The notes below the pieces were generated by a model that did no database searches, was not told where the DNA came from, and saw only the letters and a program-made list of their open reading frames with translations. A DNA stretch of 64,000 nucleotides. Origin: Brugia malayi (taxonomy: Eukaryota; Nematoda; Chromadorea; Rhabditida; Onchocercidae). A program made the position numbers and the translations under genes. This document shows, piece by piece, positions 62,080 through 64,000 of the stretch; within the stretch, counting starts at the first letter, position 1, and each line of letters begins with the position of its first letter. The stretch lies in contig NW_025062479.1 in the NCBI RefSeq assembly GCF_000002995.4, positions 15,434,721-15,498,720 of the forward strand, written 5' to 3'.

Positions 62080-64000
62080 AAATTAATCTTAGGAAATTCT
62101 AAAGCTTTCTAATCTCTATTTCTGAAGAATTAATTCTAAAAAAGTATGATATATTGATAAATAATAAATTACATAAAAATTCTAACGTTTAAGTATATCT
62201 TATTGATTGGTTTCTTTCTATTTTTGTATTTTCAATTATACTATTATTGATTGTTAACCTTTTTAAAATTATTATAAAGACTTTGGACTTTTACCTTTTA
62301 ACCTCTCAAAAAGGAAAAACACATTAAAAACAAATTATTGATTAAAAAAAAAAAAAAGAAAACGAGATATAATCTTTCATACTTTTAAGATTATTTGATG
62401 ATAAAGAAAGTGAGCTATCACTAAAAATATGAATTTTTTTGGTTTAACAAATAATTTTCTTTAATACAAAATATCAAAAAAAAAAAAATCAATTCTTTTG
62501 GATTTTTCGTTTTTTTTCCATTTCATAAATGGATGTTTAATGCAAAGAAAAATTAAGATTAAATTAAAAAGAAGAGAAAAAAAGAACATTTTCTAATAGT
62601 TATGCTATATGAAAATTCTATCAAATTAATAAGTAAATAACTTTATTCCGAGCAATTTTCTCATCTTCCTTAATTATTAATCAATAATCATTTAATTATT
62701 TCATTTCTCTTTCTCTTTCCCCGCGTTCTCGTTGCAACAAATAATATAATGGGAAATACACACTGCAGTTTTTCCTATTAAATTTTTTTTTTTTTTTTTT
62801 TTTCATTAATATCTGTTAATTTACAATTAACAAGTGAATGAAATAAAATAAAGTAATTTAATTCATAATTGTATATTTATTAAATATAAATAAATAAATG
62901 AAAAAAAAAAAAAAACAATGCAAGAAGGAATACCGTGACTATTTATTATTTTGATTATTAATGAAACAAATAATTGAAGAAGAGAATGGTAGAAATATTT
63001 GTAAAATGAAGTAAACAAATTTTGTTTTCTTTTTTTCTTTTCTCATTTTTTTAGAACAAAAATGAGAAAGGAAAATTTTGAATAATCTGAATTTTTGAAA
63101 TATTGAGAATTATATAATGGTATACAACTTTGTCTCTGTTTTTCATCCTTTTTTTATGAGAGATGAGTAGATTTTTATAAATAAAGTATAAAAAGAAAAA
63201 ATTGTTGATATAAATATATATACAAAATATATATACTATTGCTGATATAAATATATATACAATATGATAGTAATAAAGTTTACTGAGATTTTTTAAAAAA
63301 TTCGTCTAGAAAAACAAATTACGTTTATGTTGTGCAATTTAATTTAATCAAATTAATTTCTTAAAAATACGTATTGCTTATGCATTTAAATGCAATTAAT
63401 CGAATAATCACAGTTTCATATGAATAATAGAATACTTTAAAAGGATTGCGAGAAATTTTTTTTTTTTGATTTTTTTCACTGAGATCAATGTGTATCTCAT
63501 CATTTCGTTTATATTTAATTTTTTTTTTTCAATTTGATTTTATTTTTTGTGAAAAAATTTGAAAATTCACTCATATTATTATGCATTCTTTTTTCTTTTA
63601 TTTCATCGAAATATGACAATTTTTGAAGTTTTTTGCCAAATTTTTGAAATGGGATGCTTATTTAGTTATGAAATGGAAAAATTGGGAAAGAATTTTGTTA
63701 TTATTTTTTAATTTTCTTTTTTTTTGTAAATTTCAGATAAATTCTTTGAAATTTTCACTTCTCATTTTACTTTCAAAATGCATCTTTTACGTGTTAAGTA
63801 TGAATTGTGAAATTTTTGGATGTTTCAGTTTAACTGCATTATATATATATTCTTAAAATCGAAAAAAAAAAAAGAAAATTCGAATTTTCATTTTCTCGGG
63901 AATCTCTTGGGAAAATGTTCATGACTTCACGGGTAAGAAATGAAAGATTTGAGGATTTGATGACGAAAGAGAAAAGTTTGTTCAAAATAAACATCAATGT

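Larger units (their letters stand above)
61555..64000. other. Start of next unc-2 intron, to window end
   Basis: No exon for S1-S2 or later segments is visible, so the next exon is beyond the window. It contains the direct duplication at 61606-62025, an AT array at 62059-62079 and duplicated ATATAAATATATATACAA blocks at about 63208-63261. A short ATG frame at 63916 ending in ACGG|GTAAGA is too small to call. Confidence 0.6.

Noticed and set aside
63623..63856. 77-codon frame near the window end, hydrophobic
   Set aside because: Rich in Phe/Leu as expected from T-rich DNA; it lacks the Cav2 S1-S2 or S2-S3 signatures expected next and has no matching splice sites.

Overview
The window looks like nuclear DNA of a parasitic nematode, most likely a spirurid/filarial worm. 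About four bases in five are A or T by eye. Genes are split into short exons of higher GC, separated by very AT-rich introns that often end in T-rich tracts plus CAG or TAG, and homopolymers and microsatellites are abundant. Nothing looks bacterial: there are no operons, Shine-Dalgarno sites, rRNA, CRISPR or insertion sequences. The species call is an inference; the animal, multi-exon nature is seen directly.

Two plus-strand genes are supported. (1) Positions 9172-16920 hold a nuclear hormone receptor of the HNF4-like type found in nematodes. Thirteen coding exons join in perfect phase from just before the first zinc finger to the stop codon, giving 546 residues: a C4 DNA-binding domain, a Ser/Thr-rich hinge, a ligand-binding domain ending in an AF-2-like helix, and a Ser/Asn-rich tail of about 140 residues. 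Its first exon lies upstream. The best candidate sits in a GC-rich island near 3409-3493, whose donor has the right phase, but this is tentative.

(2) Positions 26504 to beyond the end hold the 5' part of a Cav2 (UNC-2-type) voltage-gated calcium channel alpha-1 subunit. Exon 61375-61554 is unmistakable (start of repeat I, segment S1), and exon 59376-59549 joins it in phase. Upstream, short exon-like islands at 26.5, 35.3, 36.3, 37.5, 41.6, 42.5, 47.1 and 54.9 kb are bounded by splice signals. They suggest a long 5' region with several alternative N-terminal exons. Exons 1-2-3-47.1 kb-59.4 kb-61.4 kb form one phase-consistent chain. Four other islands all end in the other phase (2), and the 47.1 kb exon is open in both of the required frames. 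The linking of these islands into one gene is inference. The rest of repeat I and everything after it lie past position 64000.

The remaining sequence (1-3250, 3.6-9.1 kb, 17-26.5 kb and the long unc-2 introns) is AT-rich non-coding DNA with microsatellites, imperfect tandem duplications and a few unassigned open frames. No tRNA, rRNA, transposase, reverse transcriptase or viral gene was recognised. In biological terms the window carries a putative ligand-regulated transcription factor next to a presynaptic calcium-channel gene. Nothing indicates they work together; adjacency is the only link.
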